64,000 nucleotides of DNA from Marivirga salinae (GTDB lineage: Bacteria; Bacteroidota; Bacteroidia; Cytophagales; Cyclobacteriaceae): assembly GCF_030503855.1 (NCBI RefSeq), contig NZ_CP129971.1, forward strand, positions 999,501 through 1,063,500, in the 5' to 3' direction. A model generated the notes under the pieces. It was not told the origin of the DNA, ran no database searches, and saw only the letters and a program-made list of their open reading frames with translations. Positions within the stretch are counted from its first letter, which is position 1; every line of letters starts with the position of its first letter. Positions 63,207 to 64,000 of the stretch are shown here, one piece after another. Made by a program: the position numbers and the translations under genes.

Positions 63207-64000
63207 ATGAGTTTTAATACAGAGTTAAAAGTTGGAGTTTTAGGTGGAGGTCAATTGGGAAGAATGTTGCTGCAAAGTGCTATCAATATCAACATCGATT
63301 TGAAAATGATGGATGCTGATCCTAGTGCTCCTTGTTCTAAATTAGTTTCTGATTTTGTGGTTGGAGATTTGGAAGATTTTGATGCTGTTTATCAATTTGG
63401 TAAACAATGTGATATTCTGACTATTGAAATTGAGAAGGTCAATATCGAAGCCATGAAAAAGCTTCAATCAGAAGGTGTGAAAGTATTTCCTCAGCCTGAA
63501 ATAGTTGAGATGATTCAAGATAAAAGAGTTCAGAAGCAATTTTATATAGATAATAACATCCCTACTGCCCCATTTGTATTAACTGATAGTAGAGCTGATT
63601 TAGAAAAATTAAGCGATAAATTTCCTGCAGTTCATAAAATAGGCAAAGGGGGTTATGATGGTAGAGGAGTTCAAATTATAAAATCAAAGGATGATATAGC
63701 GAAAGGCTTTGATGCTCCAGCATTATTAGAAGAATTTGTTCCTTTCAAAAAGGAATTGGCTGTAATTGTAAGTAGAAATGAAAATGGAGAAGTGAATACT
63801 TTTCCAGTAGTTGAGATGGTTTTTCATCCAGAGCATAATTTGGTAGAGTATCTATTGTCTCCGGCTGTTATTGATAAATCTGAAGCAGAAAAAGCTAAGA
63901 AGGTTGCGATTGAAATTATCCAGAAATTAGAGATGGTTGGCATTTTGGCAGTAGAAATGTTTTTGACAAAAGACAATCAGATCCTAGTGAATGAAATTGC
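63207..64000 (+). CDS. purK: N5-carboxyaminoimidazole ribonucleotide synthase, 5' part (cut by window edge)
   Basis: Carboxylates aminoimidazole ribonucleotide with ATP and bicarbonate in purine synthesis. The first 264 codons are visible. The protein opens MSFNTELKVGVLGGGQLGRM with the GGGQLGRM signature of PurK, followed by DADPSAPCSKL, a clear ATP-grasp core (KIGKGGYDGRGVQI and EEFVPFKKELAVIVSRN) and HNLVEYLLSPA. No stop is reached before base 64000. It begins after its own -7 element; purE is not in the window. Confidence 0.95.
   Translation, partial: MSFNTELKVGVLGGGQLGRMLLQSAININIDLKMMDADPSAPCSKLVSDFVVGDLEDFDAVYQFGKQCDILTIEIEKVNIEAMKKLQSEGVKVFPQPEIVEMIQDKRVQKQFYIDNNIPTAPFVLTDSRADLEKLSDKFPAVHKIGKGGYDGRGVQIIKSKDDIAKGFDAPALLEEFVPFKKELAVIVSRNENGEVNTFPVVEMVFHPEHNLVEYLLSPAVIDKSEAEKAKKVAIEIIQKLEMVGILAVEMFLTKDNQILVNEI

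Overview
The window is an AT-rich chromosomal segment from a member of the Bacteroidota, most likely a gliding Cytophagales bacterium (Marivirga-like is a guess from protein flavour only). Support comes from a complete type IX secretion / gliding core (porP-gldK-gldL-gldM-gldN plus porW/sprE), Bacteroidota-specific families (DUF4271, PorP/SprF, BF3164-like lipoproteins, DUF5723), a single-chain eukaryote-type glycyl-tRNA synthetase, and many copies of the Bacteroidota promoter -7 element TAnnTTTG close to start codons. Most of the window is ordinary core genome. No rRNA, insertion sequence, prophage or CRISPR array was seen. One tRNA (Asn) is present.

Layout. 1-2.76 kb (-): rimP-nusA-infB, whose short leader carries a terminator-like hairpin. 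2.86-9.73 kb: cysS, tRNA-Asn, hsp20, a DegP/HtrA protease, an ALDH7-type aldehyde dehydrogenase, a receiver-only response regulator and ndk, mostly separate units with clear terminators. 9.9-17.1 kb (+): nrnA, three consecutive FKBP-type lipoproteins, rdgB, udk, a KtrA/TrkA protein, a small secreted protein, a patatin phospholipase and a methyltransferase. 17.2-26.5 kb: a PAS histidine kinase, glyQS, a thioredoxin pair, an orphan solute-binding protein, NDH-2 and a LytS/LytTR two-component pair. 26.4-31.1 kb: hemW (-), an Omp85-like barrel, a DUF4271 protein and hemD.

31.2-43.6 kb: type IX secretion. porP-gldKLMN run on +, followed convergently by porW/sprE-PBP1A-uvrC on -. 43.7-50.8 kb (+): an M23 peptidase and a bactofilin lead into the ATP synthase genes atpZ-like, DUF6168-like, atpB, E, F, H, A, G; atpD and atpC are not here. 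Hairpins sit directly after atpE and after atpA, the two subunits needed in excess.

50.8-59.3 kb is the most accessory-looking stretch: a CBS protein, a zinc-ribbon methyltransferase, an undescribed 49-residue Cys-rich peptide gene followed by a BF3164-like propeller lipoprotein with an in-frame TAA, a 1339-residue SF1 helicase, a helix-hairpin-helix protein and a 2H phosphoesterase. 59.3-64 kb: another lipoprotein gene with an in-frame TAA, its DUF5723 barrel partner, a SiaB-like kinase and the start of purK.

The best candidates for a second look are the ATP synthase hairpins, the rimP leader hairpin, the peptide/propeller locus with its in-frame stop, the second TAA-interrupted lipoprotein, and the low-complexity Gly/Trp/Asp linker in GldN.
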